Origin: Zwartia vadi | GTDB lineage: Bacteria > Pseudomonadota > Gammaproteobacteria > Burkholderiales > Burkholderiaceae_B | NCBI RefSeq assembly: GCF_030410375.1 | Contig: NZ_JAUHHE010000008.1 | Coordinates: forward strand, 104,234-168,233 | Length of the DNA: 64,000 nt | Direction: 5' to 3' | Shown here: in pieces, positions 16,470 through 25,731 of the stretch | Layout: every line of letters begins with the position of its first letter | Numbering within the stretch: position 1 is the stretch's first letter | Translations under genes and position numbers: made by a program | The notes under the pieces: model-generated | Seen by the model: only the letters and a program-made list of their open reading frames with translations | Databases searched by the model: none | Told to the model about the DNA's origin: nothing

Positions 16470-17816
16470 ATGCCCATTTCAATGATCGAGTCCTCCATTT
16501 TTAAAGACATGTTTGGCACAAACGAAATGCGTGCAGTGTTTGATGATGCAGCCACTTTACGTCGCTACACAGACACGGAAATAGCATTGGCTAAAGTTCA
16601 AGGCGAACTCGGTGTCATCCCTAAAGCTGCGGCTGCAGCGATTATGGCGCGTGCTGATTCAAGCAAACTTGACATCGCTGAGCTCAAACGTGAAACGGAA
16701 ATCGTGGGCTATCCCATTTTGCCCTTGGTGCACCAGATTTCCAAGATGTGCGGACCAGAGGGTGAGTATTTGCATTGGGGGGCGACCACGCAAGACATCA
16801 TGGATACCGCCACGGTGCTGCAGGTGCGTGATGGCTTGGCGATTATCGAAAAAGATCTGAACGAGCTTGATGCGATTTTGGATCAGTTATCCCTCCAATA
16901 TCGTGATGCGCCCATGGCGGGACGGACACACTTGCAACATGCGCTCCCCATCACCTTTGGCTATAAAGCGGCCGTATGGCTGTTGATGGTGCGTCGTCAC
17001 CGCGAGCGTTTGGCTCAACTCAAACCCCGAGTGTTGGTGGGTCAATTTGGCGGTGCTGCCGGGACATTGGCTTCACTGGGCGATCAGGGCTTGGCTGTTC
17101 AAGAGGCACTGATGAAAGAGTTGGGTTTGGGCTGCGCGCCCGTCACCTGGCACGTCGCGCGCGATGGTCTGGTCGAAGCCATTCAGTTTTTAGCTTTGGT
17201 CACAGGCTCGCTAGGCAAGATCGCGCTCGACATCATGTTGATGATGGCCAACGAGCTCGGTGAGGCATTTGAGCCTTTCGTCAAAGGACGTGGCGCCTCG
17301 AGCACCATGCCGCAAAAGCGTAATCCGATTTCTTGCGAGCTGATGCTCAGCGCCTCCAAGGCTGTGCGTCAACACGCTGGATTGGCACTTGACGCAATGG
17401 TCCAGGACTTTGAACGTGCGACAGGACCTTGGCACATCGAGTGGTCGGCCATACCCGAGTCATTTATTTTGACGGCAGGTGCGCTCAAGCAAGCTAAATT
17501 CATGCTCAGCGGTCTCGAAGTCGACACGAAACGCATGCTCAAAAATCTCGATTTGTCAGGCGGCCTGATCGTGGCAGAGGCTGTGATGATGGGGCTGGCT
17601 CCTCACATCGGACGCCAGACAGCGCATGACGTTGTCTATGATGCGTGCCGCATCGCATCGATTCAGGGTAAAAAACTGGCTGAAGTGCTCTACCATGATG
17701 AAACGGTCAGCAGCAAACTCGATCGCGCTTCGATTGATCGGCTGTGTGATCCCGCCAATTATCTGGGTGCCGCACCACAAATGGTGGATTGTATGCGTGC
17801 CTGGAACAAAGGCTGA
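16470..17816 (+). CDS. Fumarase/aspartase-superfamily lyase (PcaB/adenylosuccinate lyase-like)
   Basis: A 448-aa enzyme of the superfamily that eliminates fumarate (or catalyses the reverse cycloisomerisation). The signature loop is GRGASSTMPQKRNPIS (about residues 272-287) and the substrate histidine region is AGRTHLQHALPITFG (about 150-164). AQFGGAAGTL-like wording (GQFGGAAGTLASLGDQG) is typical of 3-carboxy-muconate cycloisomerase PcaB, whereas MPQKRNP is more like C-N lyases. It has no companion protocatechuate genes. A class I fumarase starts 5 bp after its stop, which suggests that the released product is fumarate and the substrate an N-substituted aspartate. An alternative ATG is at 16482. 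Confidence 0.72.
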   Translation: MPISMIESSIFKDMFGTNEMRAVFDDAATLRRYTDTEIALAKVQGELGVIPKAAAAAIMARADSSKLDIAELKRETEIVGYPILPLVHQISKMCGPEGEYLHWGATTQDIMDTATVLQVRDGLAIIEKDLNELDAILDQLSLQYRDAPMAGRTHLQHALPITFGYKAAVWLLMVRRHRERLAQLKPRVLVGQFGGAAGTLASLGDQGLAVQEALMKELGLGCAPVTWHVARDGLVEAIQFLALVTGSLGKIALDIMLMMANELGEAFEPFVKGRGASSTMPQKRNPISCELMLSASKAVRQHAGLALDAMVQDFERATGPWHIEWSAIPESFILTAGALKQAKFMLSGLEVDTKRMLKNLDLSGGLIVAEAVMMGLAPHIGRQTAHDVVYDACRIASIQGKKLAEVLYHDETVSSKLDRASIDRLCDPANYLGAAPQMVDCMRAWNKG

Positions 17817-17821
17817 CCACT

Positions 17822-19330
17822 ATGCGAGTGATTCAGGCGCGGGATATTGTCACAAGTATCGCTCAGGCGTTGCAGTATGTGAGCTACTACCATCCATCTG
17901 ACTTTGTTCACGCGCTCAAAGAGGCCTATCAAAAAGAAACCTCTGCGCCTGCGCGCAATGCTTTGCTGCAATTGCTTGTGAATAGCAAAATGAGCGCGCA
18001 GGCCAAGCGTCCAGTCTGTCAGGATACGGGTGTGGCGCATGTCTTTTTTAAACTCGGCATGGATGTCCGCATTGCCGCGCCTGAACGTCCCGTCACACCA
18101 AGTTTGCAGACTCTTGCAAACGAAGGTGTTGCCCAGGCGTATTTGTTTTCCGCGAATCCCTTGCGCGCTTCAATGATCCGTCATCCTCTCGGTCAACGTA
18201 AAAACACAGGTGACAATACGCCAGCGATTGTTCACGTTGAGTTGGTTGAGGGAGATGGACTCGAGATTATCGCGGTGGCAAAGGGTGGCGGCGGTGACGT
18301 CAAGGCTCGCTACGCGATGCTCAACCCAAGCGACTCAATCGCGGATTGGGTTGTCAGCCAGCTACCTGGCATGGGAGCGGGTTGGTGTCCGCCGGGTGTC
18401 TTGGGACTCGGCATAGGCGGAACGCCTGAACAAGCCATGCTAATGGCCAAGCGCGCGCTCTTTGCACCGATCGATATTCAAGCAGTTCGCGCACGATCTT
18501 CCACGGATGATGTTGAAAGACTTCGCCTTGAGGTTTTTGATCGAGTCAATGCGCTCGGTATCGGTGCACAAGGCTTGGGGGGTGACTCCACTATTTTGGA
18601 TGTCAAAATCGAGACGGCTCCGTCTCACGCAGCGTTGCTCCCTGTGGCATTGATGCCAAACTGCGCTGCGACACGGTTTATTTCTTTTTCTCTCGATGGC
18701 TCGGGCCCCGCGGTATTTACGCCTCCTGATGAATCTGTATGGGACGACATCCCTGAGACGATGCCTATTGGAAGTGGACGAAGGGTGGATCTCGATACAC
18801 TTACCCCTGCAGAAGTCCGGAGCTGGAAAGCTGGTGAGCTACTTTTGCTTTCCGGCAAACTTTTGACTGGCCGAGACGCGGCACACAAACGGATGGCTGA
18901 CACACTTGCGCGTGGTGAGCCCCTCCCGGTTTCTCTTAAAAATAGAGCGATCTATTACGTTGGGCCGGTTGATCCGGTAGAGGGAGAGGCCGTTGGGCCT
19001 GCGGGTCCCACAACTTCCACTCGGATGGATAAGTTCATGCCAAGCTTGCTTGAACAAACGGGGCTTCTTGTCTCCGTCGGTAAAGCGGAGCGAGGCCCAG
19101 TGGCAATTGAAGCGATTAAAAAATCAGGTTGTGCCTATCTCGTAGCGGTGGGTGGTGCGGCGTATCTGGTCTCCAAGGCCATCGAGTCCGCACGCGTGTT
19201 GGCGTATGAGGACTTGGGTATGGAAGCAATCTACGAATTTGTCGTGCGCGACATGCCTGTGACCGTGGGTGTCGATGCGCGTGGTCAAACGATTCACTGG
19301 ATTAGCTCAGTTCATACCAGTCGCGAATAA
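17822..19330 (+). CDS. Class I (iron-sulfur) fumarate hydratase
   Basis: Fumarase of 502 aa with both alpha and beta domains in one chain; it interconverts fumarate and L-malate with a [4Fe-4S] cluster. The N-terminal domain shows the cluster-ligand motif RPVCQDTGVAH (about residues 62-72), KGGGGDVKARYAMLNPSD and a second cysteine in ALMPNCAATR. The C-terminal beta domain contains VGPVDPVEGEAVGPAGPTTSTRMD (about residues 375-400). ATG 17822 was chosen because upstream in-frame codons overlap the preceding lyase gene. Coupling to that lyase suggests one two-step pathway. Tartrate dehydratase is an alternative activity in this family. The 3' end overlaps the converging LOG gene by 29 bp. Confidence 0.85.
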   Translation: MRVIQARDIVTSIAQALQYVSYYHPSDFVHALKEAYQKETSAPARNALLQLLVNSKMSAQAKRPVCQDTGVAHVFFKLGMDVRIAAPERPVTPSLQTLANEGVAQAYLFSANPLRASMIRHPLGQRKNTGDNTPAIVHVELVEGDGLEIIAVAKGGGGDVKARYAMLNPSDSIADWVVSQLPGMGAGWCPPGVLGLGIGGTPEQAMLMAKRALFAPIDIQAVRARSSTDDVERLRLEVFDRVNALGIGAQGLGGDSTILDVKIETAPSHAALLPVALMPNCAATRFISFSLDGSGPAVFTPPDESVWDDIPETMPIGSGRRVDLDTLTPAEVRSWKAGELLLLSGKLLTGRDAAHKRMADTLARGEPLPVSLKNRAIYYVGPVDPVEGEAVGPAGPTTSTRMDKFMPSLLEQTGLLVSVGKAERGPVAIEAIKKSGCAYLVAVGGAAYLVSKAIESARVLAYEDLGMEAIYEFVVRDMPVTVGVDARGQTIHWISSVHTSRE

Positions 19331-20159
19331 CATTCCATGCTTGCTCGGCTGTTTCAACGATCTTGACGATATTAAGGTCGTCATGCTCGATCAAACCTGA
19401 CTCGATCAACAGATCAAAACGGATCATGTTGTTCCAGAAGGTATGGCCCACCAAGACGATGGGCATAGGTTCGACTTTTTTGGTTTGTACAAGCGTGAGG
19501 ACCTCGAACAGTTCGTCAAACGAGCCAAAGCCGCCGGGATACACCACGATGGCGCGCGCCCGTAGCATAAAGTGCATCTTGCGCAGTGCGAAATAGTGAA
19601 ACCTGAAACAAAAATCCGGCGTGATGTAGGCGTTTGGTGCTTGTTCGCGCGGCAGACTGATATTTAAACCGATTGAAACGTCCCCGGCTTCCGAGGCGCC
19701 GCGATTGGCCGCCTCCATGATCCCCGGGCCGCCACCGGTGCAAATATGTAAACGATAGGCCTTCGTATTCTGCTGTCGGTTGTATTGACCCACCAAGTGA
19801 CCAAACTCGCGTGCCGATTCGTAATGGCTGCAGGTGTTGAGTGCGATCGTGGCTTTTTTGCGTTCATGCTCTGTTGTTGCTGTCTTTTCCAAGTCGAGCG
19901 CGATTTCTTTGCTGACAAAGCGAGCGGAGCCAAAGACGACAATCGTGTGGTCAATGCCGTGCTTGCGCAGAATCAAATCGGGTTTGAGCAATTCAAGCTG
20001 AAAGCGAATCCCGCGTACATCAGGACTATTCAGAAAATCTTGGTCTGCAAAGGCAAGCTTATACGAACTTCCCTTTTCAGAAGGAGAAAATTTTTCCTCA
20101 AGCTCAACCTCCAGTTCACCTGCGGTTTTAGCGTTATCGATCGGTAGTTTAGGTGTCAT
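19302..20159 (-). CDS. LOG-family protein (TIGR00730 type, possible nucleoside-monophosphate phosphoribohydrolase)
   Basis: A 285-aa Rossmann-like protein of the LOG family. Members hydrolyse nucleoside 5'-monophosphates to base and ribose 5-phosphate. The two nucleotide-binding motifs are GGGPGIMEAANRGA (about residues 136-149) and PGGFGSFDELFEVL (about 200-213). An N-terminal extension of about 80 residues gives the longer form common in beta-proteobacteria. I chose ATG 20159; a longer frame to 20438 overlaps the divergent FAH gene. The 3' end overlaps the fumarase gene by 29 bp on the opposite strand. Confidence 0.82.
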   Translation of the reverse strand: MTPKLPIDNAKTAGELEVELEEKFSPSEKGSSYKLAFADQDFLNSPDVRGIRFQLELLKPDLILRKHGIDHTIVVFGSARFVSKEIALDLEKTATTEHERKKATIALNTCSHYESAREFGHLVGQYNRQQNTKAYRLHICTGGGPGIMEAANRGASEAGDVSIGLNISLPREQAPNAYITPDFCFRFHYFALRKMHFMLRARAIVVYPGGFGSFDELFEVLTLVQTKKVEPMPIVLVGHTFWNNMIRFDLLIESGLIEHDDLNIVKIVETAEQAWNVIRDWYELS

Positions 20160-20275
20160 GCTTGCGCCTGAAATTTCATTTAAAAGTACTTGCCAAGCTT
20201 GGGTCGACTTCAATCGTCCACTTTCTAGCCTAATATATTCCAAAAGCTCAATAACCATTTGTAAAGGACACAAGC

Positions 20276-21121
20276 ATGAAATTGGTGAGTTACATCCATC
20301 AAGGGAAAAATTCTTATGGTGTGTTGCGCGCCGATGGCGGTATCGTGGATCTATCTTCCCGCATCGGACAGCTCTATCCAACGCTTTTGCAGCTGGTTCA
20401 GAAAAATGCCTATGGTGTAGCCGAGAAAGCCCTGGCAAGTGTGGCGGTGGCGGACTTTCAGGAGTCGGACATTCGTTATTTGCCGCTTTTTCTTGAGCCA
20501 GTCACGATTCACTGCGTGGGCTTGAATTACGCCGCGCATGCCGCTGAGGCGGGTCATGCCCCGCCTGAGTTTCCCAGAACCTTCATTAAAATCCCTGCTG
20601 CCCTGGTCGCACATGGCGAAGATTTTGAAAAGCCAACCCTTTCCCCAGAATTTGATTTCGAGGGCGAGATCGCTGTCGTGATCAGTAAAACCGCCCGTAA
20701 AGTTCGTGCTGAGGATGCTTCACAATATATCGCTGGCTACACGTGTTTTATGGATGGCTCAGTCAGGGACTATCAGTTCAAGCGCACGCTGGATCAGGGT
20801 AAAAACTTTTACCGCTCCAGTTCAATCGGCCCTGCTCTGGTGACGCCTGACGAGGTTGGTCCTCTTGATCATTTAACACTCACAACGATCGTGTCGGGCG
20901 AAACGATGCAGCACACCGCCTTTGACAACATGATCTTTACGATCCCCAAACTCATCGAGTACATCTCTGGCTTCACCGAGCTCCAGGCCGGTGATGTGAT
21001 TGCCACAGGCACGCCTGAGGGCGTGGGATTTAGTCGGACACCGCCTCGCTTTTTGCAGAAAGGCGATTATGTAGAGGTCATCATTGATAAAATAGGAACT
21101 CTGCGTAATCAGGTTTCTTAG
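20276..21121 (+). CDS. Fumarylacetoacetate hydrolase (FAH) family protein
   Basis: A 281-aa enzyme with an N-terminal cap domain and a C-terminal FAH catalytic domain. The catalytic block [15 protein letters not shown] (about residues 79-93) and the metal-ligand segment [11 protein letters not shown] (about 124-134) are clear. [14 protein letters not shown] near the end is the standard substrate-loop motif. Family members hydrolyse or decarboxylate beta-keto acids such as acylpyruvates, fumarylpyruvate and oxaloacetate. ATG 20276 opens the frame. The kup gene starts 4 bp after the stop, so the two are probably co-transcribed. The true substrate is not evident. Confidence 0.85.
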   Translation: MKLVSYIHQGKNSYGVLRADGGIVDLSSRIGQLYPTLLQLVQKNAYGVAEKALASVAVADFQESDIRYLPLFLEPVTIHCVGLNYAAHAAEAGHAPPEFPRTFIKIPAALVAHGEDFEKPTLSPEFDFEGEIAVVISKTARKVRAEDASQYIAGYTCFMDGSVRDYQFKRTLDQGKNFYRSSSIGPALVTPDEVGPLDHLTLTTIVSGETMQHTAFDNMIFTIPKLIEYISGFTELQAGDVIATGTPEGVGFSRTPPRFLQKGDYVEVIIDKIGTLRNQVS

Positions 21122-21125
21122 CAAA

Positions 21126-23063
21126 ATGACAATTAGCGATCCACAGTACTCGCAGTCGAGCATCCTTGAACCGGTTGCTGTGACGGCAGGTCCGGTGGGA
21201 CATGGCTCGACGCATGTGTTGATGCTCGCGGCTATAGGCGTAGTATTTGGCGATATCGGCACCAGCCCCTTGTATGCGCTTAAAGAGTGCTTTAGTCCTG
21301 AGCACGGCATTCCTTACACGCAAGATGCGGTCCTCGGGATCTTGTCCATGCTTTTTTGGGCTGTTCTGTTGATCGTGACGCTGAAGTATGTGGTGATCGT
21401 GATGCGGGCAGATAACAGAGGTGAGGGGGGGGTACTCTCACTCATGGCACTCGCTTTGCGCTCACTCAAAGGCACGGGTAAACCGCATCTGGCTGTCATG
21501 ATGCTTGGGATGTTCGGTGCTTGTATGCTGGTCGGTGAGTCCGTCATCACCCCCGCGATTTCTGTATTGTCAGCTGTCGAGGGTTTGGAGATCATTACCC
21601 CTGAGCTCAAGCGCTTTGTGATTCCCATCACTCTGACGATTCTGATTGCGCTTTTTTTAATACAAAAGCACGGTACAGCAGCGGTTGGAAAGCTCTTCGG
21701 ACCGATCACGCTTTTATGGTTTTTGTCTTTGGCCGCTCTCGGGGTGCTCAATATCCTGAAACAACCCGAAATATTCATCGCGATTAATCCACTCTACGCA
21801 ATCAATTTCGTCTACGAACACACGTTTTTGGCTTTTATCGTTCTGGGCTCAGTCGTACTGGTTGTGACTGGGGTCGAGGCACTCTATCTCGACATGGGTC
21901 ATTTTGGAAAAAAACCGGTTCGCTACGCCTGGTTGTTTATCGTGATGCCAAGTTTGTTGCTGTGCTATTTTGGCCAGGGCGCATTATTGATGGTGGATCC
22001 TACGGCAATACGAAACCCGTTTTATTTAATGGCTCCTAGTTGGGCTCTTATTCCAATGGTGGTGTTGGCGACGTGTGCGACGGTCATTGCCTCTCAGGCC
22101 GTAATTTCAGGCGCGTATTCTTTAGCCAATCAAGCCACTTTATTGGGCTTTTTGCCGCGCATGAGTATCAATCACACCTCCGAGGCGGAGAGAGGACAGA
22201 TTTATATCCCAGTCGTCAATTGGGCCTTGTTAATCATGGTTCTGTTTACGGTTGTCGAATTCCGTGAGTCGAGTAATTTGGCGGCAGCCTATGGAATTTC
22301 AGTGACAACAACGATGTTGATCACGACGCTGTTAGTTGCAGTTGTCATGATCCGCGAGTGGAAACTCAATCCCCTGATCGTGGCCGTGTTTTTGGTTGTG
22401 TTTTTGGCCATAGATTTGTCTTTCTGGGCGGCCAACCTCATCAAGGTCAAGGATGGTGGTTGGTATCCTCTCGTACTGGGCTTAGTTTGTTTTACCTGTT
22501 TGATGACCTGGTATACCGGCAGACGTCTATTACGCGAAAAGGCAATCGATGGTTCTATCCCATTGTCTGATTTTGTGACCAGCATTCTGGCGTATCCTCC
22601 CCATCGTGTGGAAGGCACGGCAGTCTTTTTGACTGCGCACGTGGACCACACTCCCGCGACAATGCTACACAACCTCAAGCACAACAAGGTTCTGCACAAG
22701 CGCGTGTTTTTTATCAAGTTGAGCACCTGGGACGTCCCCTATGTCAATGATGATGAAAGACTTCAACTCAAAGAACTCGGTAAAGATATCTACGTCGTCC
22801 GAGCGGTGCACGGCTTCAAAGAAACGCCAGACATGAAATCAGTGCTGGCACTGATTACGGCCAAACATGGACTGGAGTTTGAAGAAATGGATACGTCATT
22901 CTTTTTGGCGCGCGACACGATTGTGCCGAGCAAGTTGCCTGGCATGGCGCTATGGCGTGAAAAGCTTTTTTCCTGGATGTATCAAAACGCAGCCAAGCCT
23001 TCTGATTTTTTCCAGATACCGCCAAACCGGGTTGTCGAGCTCGGAGCGAAAATAGAGATTTAA
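21126..23063 (+). CDS. kup: Low-affinity potassium uptake protein, Kup family
   Basis: A 645-aa potassium/proton symporter. The N-terminal hallmark [21 protein letters not shown] (about residues 36-56) is unmistakable; I quote it only as the segment [13 protein letters not shown]. About twelve membrane helices extend to residue 460, followed by a soluble C-terminal domain with [12 protein letters not shown] and [13 protein letters not shown], both typical of Kup. ATG 21126 is 4 bp after the FAH gene. The stop lies 2 bp from the end of the converging methyltransferase, with no room for a separate terminator. Confidence 0.93.
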   Translation: MTISDPQYSQSSILEPVAVTAGPVGHGSTHVLMLAAIGVVFGDIGTSPLYALKECFSPEHGIPYTQDAVLGILSMLFWAVLLIVTLKYVVIVMRADNRGEGGVLSLMALALRSLKGTGKPHLAVMMLGMFGACMLVGESVITPAISVLSAVEGLEIITPELKRFVIPITLTILIALFLIQKHGTAAVGKLFGPITLLWFLSLAALGVLNILKQPEIFIAINPLYAINFVYEHTFLAFIVLGSVVLVVTGVEALYLDMGHFGKKPVRYAWLFIVMPSLLLCYFGQGALLMVDPTAIRNPFYLMAPSWALIPMVVLATCATVIASQAVISGAYSLANQATLLGFLPRMSINHTSEAERGQIYIPVVNWALLIMVLFTVVEFRESSNLAAAYGISVTTTMLITTLLVAVVMIREWKLNPLIVAVFLVVFLAIDLSFWAANLIKVKDGGWYPLVLGLVCFTCLMTWYTGRRLLREKAIDGSIPLSDFVTSILAYPPHRVEGTAVFLTAHVDHTPATMLHNLKHNKVLHKRVFFIKLSTWDVPYVNDDERLQLKELGKDIYVVRAVHGFKETPDMKSVLALITAKHGLEFEEMDTSFFLARDTIVPSKLPGMALWREKLFSWMYQNAAKPSDFFQIPPNRVVELGAKIEI

Positions 23064-23065
23064 AT

Positions 23066-23917
23066 TTAGAACGTGCGGGGTTTGGCATACAGGTCGATAT
23101 GGCCAATCTCGCATGATGTCGCAAGACATCGGCTACGCTGCCATGTGTCAATATCCGCAGATGCCACCATGCCTGTTTCGCGGACAGCGCCCGCGCTGCC
23201 AATCGCGAGCTGTTCGATCAGCGAACGATCTTCTTGACCCAGTTTCCAGGGGCTCAACGCGCTCGAGACTTTAAAGCCTCGCGTGCTCAATAGCGACTCC
23301 ATGACGCGTGCGGCGGCCGGTCCTGCGGCTGCGCCAAAACCTTTGTCGGTCTGTTGATGTACATGAAATGCCTTGAGCATTGCGGCGTCCTGTACCTCAG
23401 GAGGACTCCAGATCTCCTCGCCGTTATAGGTGAGTACTGTGTAAAGGGGGGTGCAGAGCAAGCCGCAAAAGCGAGTCAGCCAGTCGACCGCGACCAGATC
23501 AAAAAAGGCAGCTGCTGTAATCAGGTCTGCAGGCAGCGCAAGAACCGCTTCAATATTTTTCGAAAGATCTTCGCAGCGAAAATCGATCGAAAGCAGTTTG
23601 CCGTTTTTGTTCAGCGCGAGCGTATCGTTATCCGCGATGATATGGTCAGCCCATTGCTTGAGTGTCGTGCGGGCAGCACTCAATAATGCGGGATCGAAGT
23701 CGACAAGTGTCCAGTGCTGGGCGTTGGGTAAATGAGGTGCCAAGGCGCGTAAATTGGAGCCGGAACCTGAACCCAGATCGATCAGTTTGAGAGGGCCTGG
23801 ACGTAGGCGTGACAAGTGGTCGAGATCATGAACAACTTGGTTTTGCAAAGCAATATCGCGCGCACGGTGATCAGCGGGTTCACGTAAAGCCAACCATTGA
23901 GCGGAGAAACCTGTCAT
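23066..23917 (-). CDS. Class I SAM-dependent methyltransferase
   Basis: Soluble enzyme of 283 aa. The SAM-binding motif I is LIDLGSGSGSN (about residues 41-51), followed by an acidic strand WTLVDFDPALL and a second motif with DLITAAAFFDLVAVDWL. The C-terminal third has no recognisable acceptor motif, so the methylated substrate is unknown. I chose ATG 23917 because the upstream in-frame part is low-complexity and overlaps the ABC gene. It is the third gene of a minus-strand operon after the OpgH-like transferase and the ABC exporter (37-bp gap). It may modify the same product, or belong to the GTP-derived pathway encoded upstream of that operon. Confidence 0.8.
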   Translation of the reverse strand: MTGFSAQWLALREPADHRARDIALQNQVVHDLDHLSRLRPGPLKLIDLGSGSGSNLRALAPHLPNAQHWTLVDFDPALLSAARTTLKQWADHIIADNDTLALNKNGKLLSIDFRCEDLSKNIEAVLALPADLITAAAFFDLVAVDWLTRFCGLLCTPLYTVLTYNGEEIWSPPEVQDAAMLKAFHVHQQTDKGFGAAAGPAAARVMESLLSTRGFKVSSALSPWKLGQEDRSLIEQLAIGSAGAVRETGMVASADIDTWQRSRCLATSCEIGHIDLYAKPRTF

Positions 23918-23954
23918 CTTTATTCCAGTGGTTTGTTTGTTGTTTGTTGTTCGT

Positions 23955-25721
23955 TTAAAGCGTCTTTTGAATAGGCGCGTTGAATTGCTGCTCGACGATT
24001 TCAGTAAATCTACCGCCTTGCGCATATAGCGTGTCGAACGTTCCCGCCTCGATAACTTGGCCGGCATCCATGACTAGAATCATGTCAGCTTGACGGATGG
24101 TGCTGAGTCTATGTGCGATCACAAGCGTACTGCGCTGTTGCGTGACTTCGTCCATCGCTTTGAGCAAGCTTGTCTCAGTCGAGCTGTCGAGCGCGCTTGT
24201 TGCCTCGTCTAAAATCAGAATAGGCGGATCTTTAAGCAAAACGCGCGAAATGGACAGACGCTGGCGCTCTCCGCCCGAAAGGCTGCGACCGCGTTCGCCA
24301 ATCGTGGTGTCAAAACCTTCTGGTTGTCTCTGAATAAAGTCCAAGGCCTGCGCACGCGCGCAGGCCGCCTCGAGGTCGCTCATGCTTGCTTGTGGCGAGC
24401 CAACGCGCAGATTCTCTGCAATCGATCGGTTAAACAACAAAGGTTCTTGAAATACCACGCCTATATTTCGACGCAGCGCAGTCAATTGAAACGTTCGGAT
24501 GTCTTGCCCATCAATGGTGATGGAGCCAGACTGCGGATCAAAGGCGCGATACAACAGGCTCAGTGCAGTGGATTTACCTGCACCAGAAGTACCCACCAAG
24601 GCAAGCGTCTGGCCTGGCGCGACGTTAAAACTCAGGTTTTGTACGGCAGGTCGTTTACCATCATAAGAAAAGCAGACGTTGCGAAATTCGATGTGACCCG
24701 TGCAGCGACCCGGATCAATCGCATCCGGTGCATCCTGAATATCCGGATCAGTATCAAGCACTCCGAAAAATTCTCTTAGTCGTGGCGCATCCATGGCGAG
24801 TTTATTGGCAAAGGCTACGATTTGCTCGAGACGACCAATCACCATTCCCGCAAAAGCGATGAACGTCACGATTTCACCAATCGTGATGAGTGACTGGGTA
24901 TAAAGCCATGCGCCGAGAATGACAATACACAGGATGCTCAACGTAGTGGCCGACCGGGTCAATACTGTCACAATCGCCCACCAGGACAAGACGGGAAGCT
25001 GGGCGCCGAGCACGCGTTGACTGATGTTGCGCAAGGCATTCACTTCGGTTTGAATGCGTGAAAAACTCTGCACCAAGGCGATGTTGCCCAGCGTATCTGA
25101 GGCGAGTTCGGCTAAATCAGAGTGATGGCTTTCGACCTGTTGTTGAAGTTTTTGGGTTTTACGCAAAATAAAATTAGTTAAAAAACCAAAAAGCAAACAC
25201 AGGACAATCAAGACAAGCGCGAGTCGCCAATTAATATAAAGCGCTAACGGAACAAGTACGACAAGCGATACGAACGCCGCCAGATGTTCCCTGAAAAAAC
25301 TCAGCCACAACCACCAAAGCGTATCGGTGCCTTGCAGCATGATTTTCATCAGTCGACCTGAGTGTGTGCGTGACTGTTGAGCGAGAGGCAGATGCAGCAC
25401 ATGTTCAAAATACTCGCCAAAGACGGCGTGTCGCCTGCGGTGGGCCAGTCGATCAGAAAAGAGTGCAACGAGTGTCGAACACAGAATGGTGAACAACCCA
25501 AATCCTGTCCACAGTAAAAGTAGCGGCCAGACACCTTGCCAGATCGCAGCAGGCTGATCGCTCGGGATGTTGGAGAGCGTATCGATGACGCGGCCAAACA
25601 GTACGGGCTCGGCGAAGAGCGCCATCGCGAGCGCGACATTGGCAAACGCGAGTATCCAGCCGAGTCGGCGATCAGAGCCGAGCTTATCGAGTACACGCAA
25701 ATAGAGGCGTACAAATTTCAT
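23955..25721 (-). CDS. ABC exporter, NdvA-like glucan exporter type
   Basis: A 588-aa fused membrane/ATPase exporter. Six membrane helices (residues about 15-310) precede an ATPase with Walker [10 protein letters not shown] (about 376), signature LSGGERQR (about 480) and Walker [12 protein letters not shown]. The membrane domain phrases ([26 protein letters not shown]) resemble the NdvA/ChvA group, which exports cyclic beta-1,2-glucan in rhizobia. The gene begins 10 bp after an OpgH-like glucosyltransferase, which supports export of a glucan or glycolipid. No NdvB cyclic glucan synthase is present in the window. ATG 25721 is the only sensible start. Confidence 0.82.
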   Translation of the reverse strand: MKFVRLYLRVLDKLGSDRRLGWILAFANVALAMALFAEPVLFGRVIDTLSNIPSDQPAAIWQGVWPLLLLWTGFGLFTILCSTLVALFSDRLAHRRRHAVFGEYFEHVLHLPLAQQSRTHSGRLMKIMLQGTDTLWWLWLSFFREHLAAFVSLVVLVPLALYINWRLALVLIVLCLLFGFLTNFILRKTQKLQQQVESHHSDLAELASDTLGNIALVQSFSRIQTEVNALRNISQRVLGAQLPVLSWWAIVTVLTRSATTLSILCIVILGAWLYTQSLITIGEIVTFIAFAGMVIGRLEQIVAFANKLAMDAPRLREFFGVLDTDPDIQDAPDAIDPGRCTGHIEFRNVCFSYDGKRPAVQNLSFNVAPGQTLALVGTSGAGKSTALSLLYRAFDPQSGSITIDGQDIRTFQLTALRRNIGVVFQEPLLFNRSIAENLRVGSPQASMSDLEAACARAQALDFIQRQPEGFDTTIGERGRSLSGGERQRLSISRVLLKDPPILILDEATSALDSSTETSLLKAMDEVTQQRSTLVIAHRLSTIRQADMILVMDAGQVIEAGTFDTLYAQGGRFTEIVEQQFNAPIQKTL

Positions 25722-25731
25722 GTTTGCTCAG

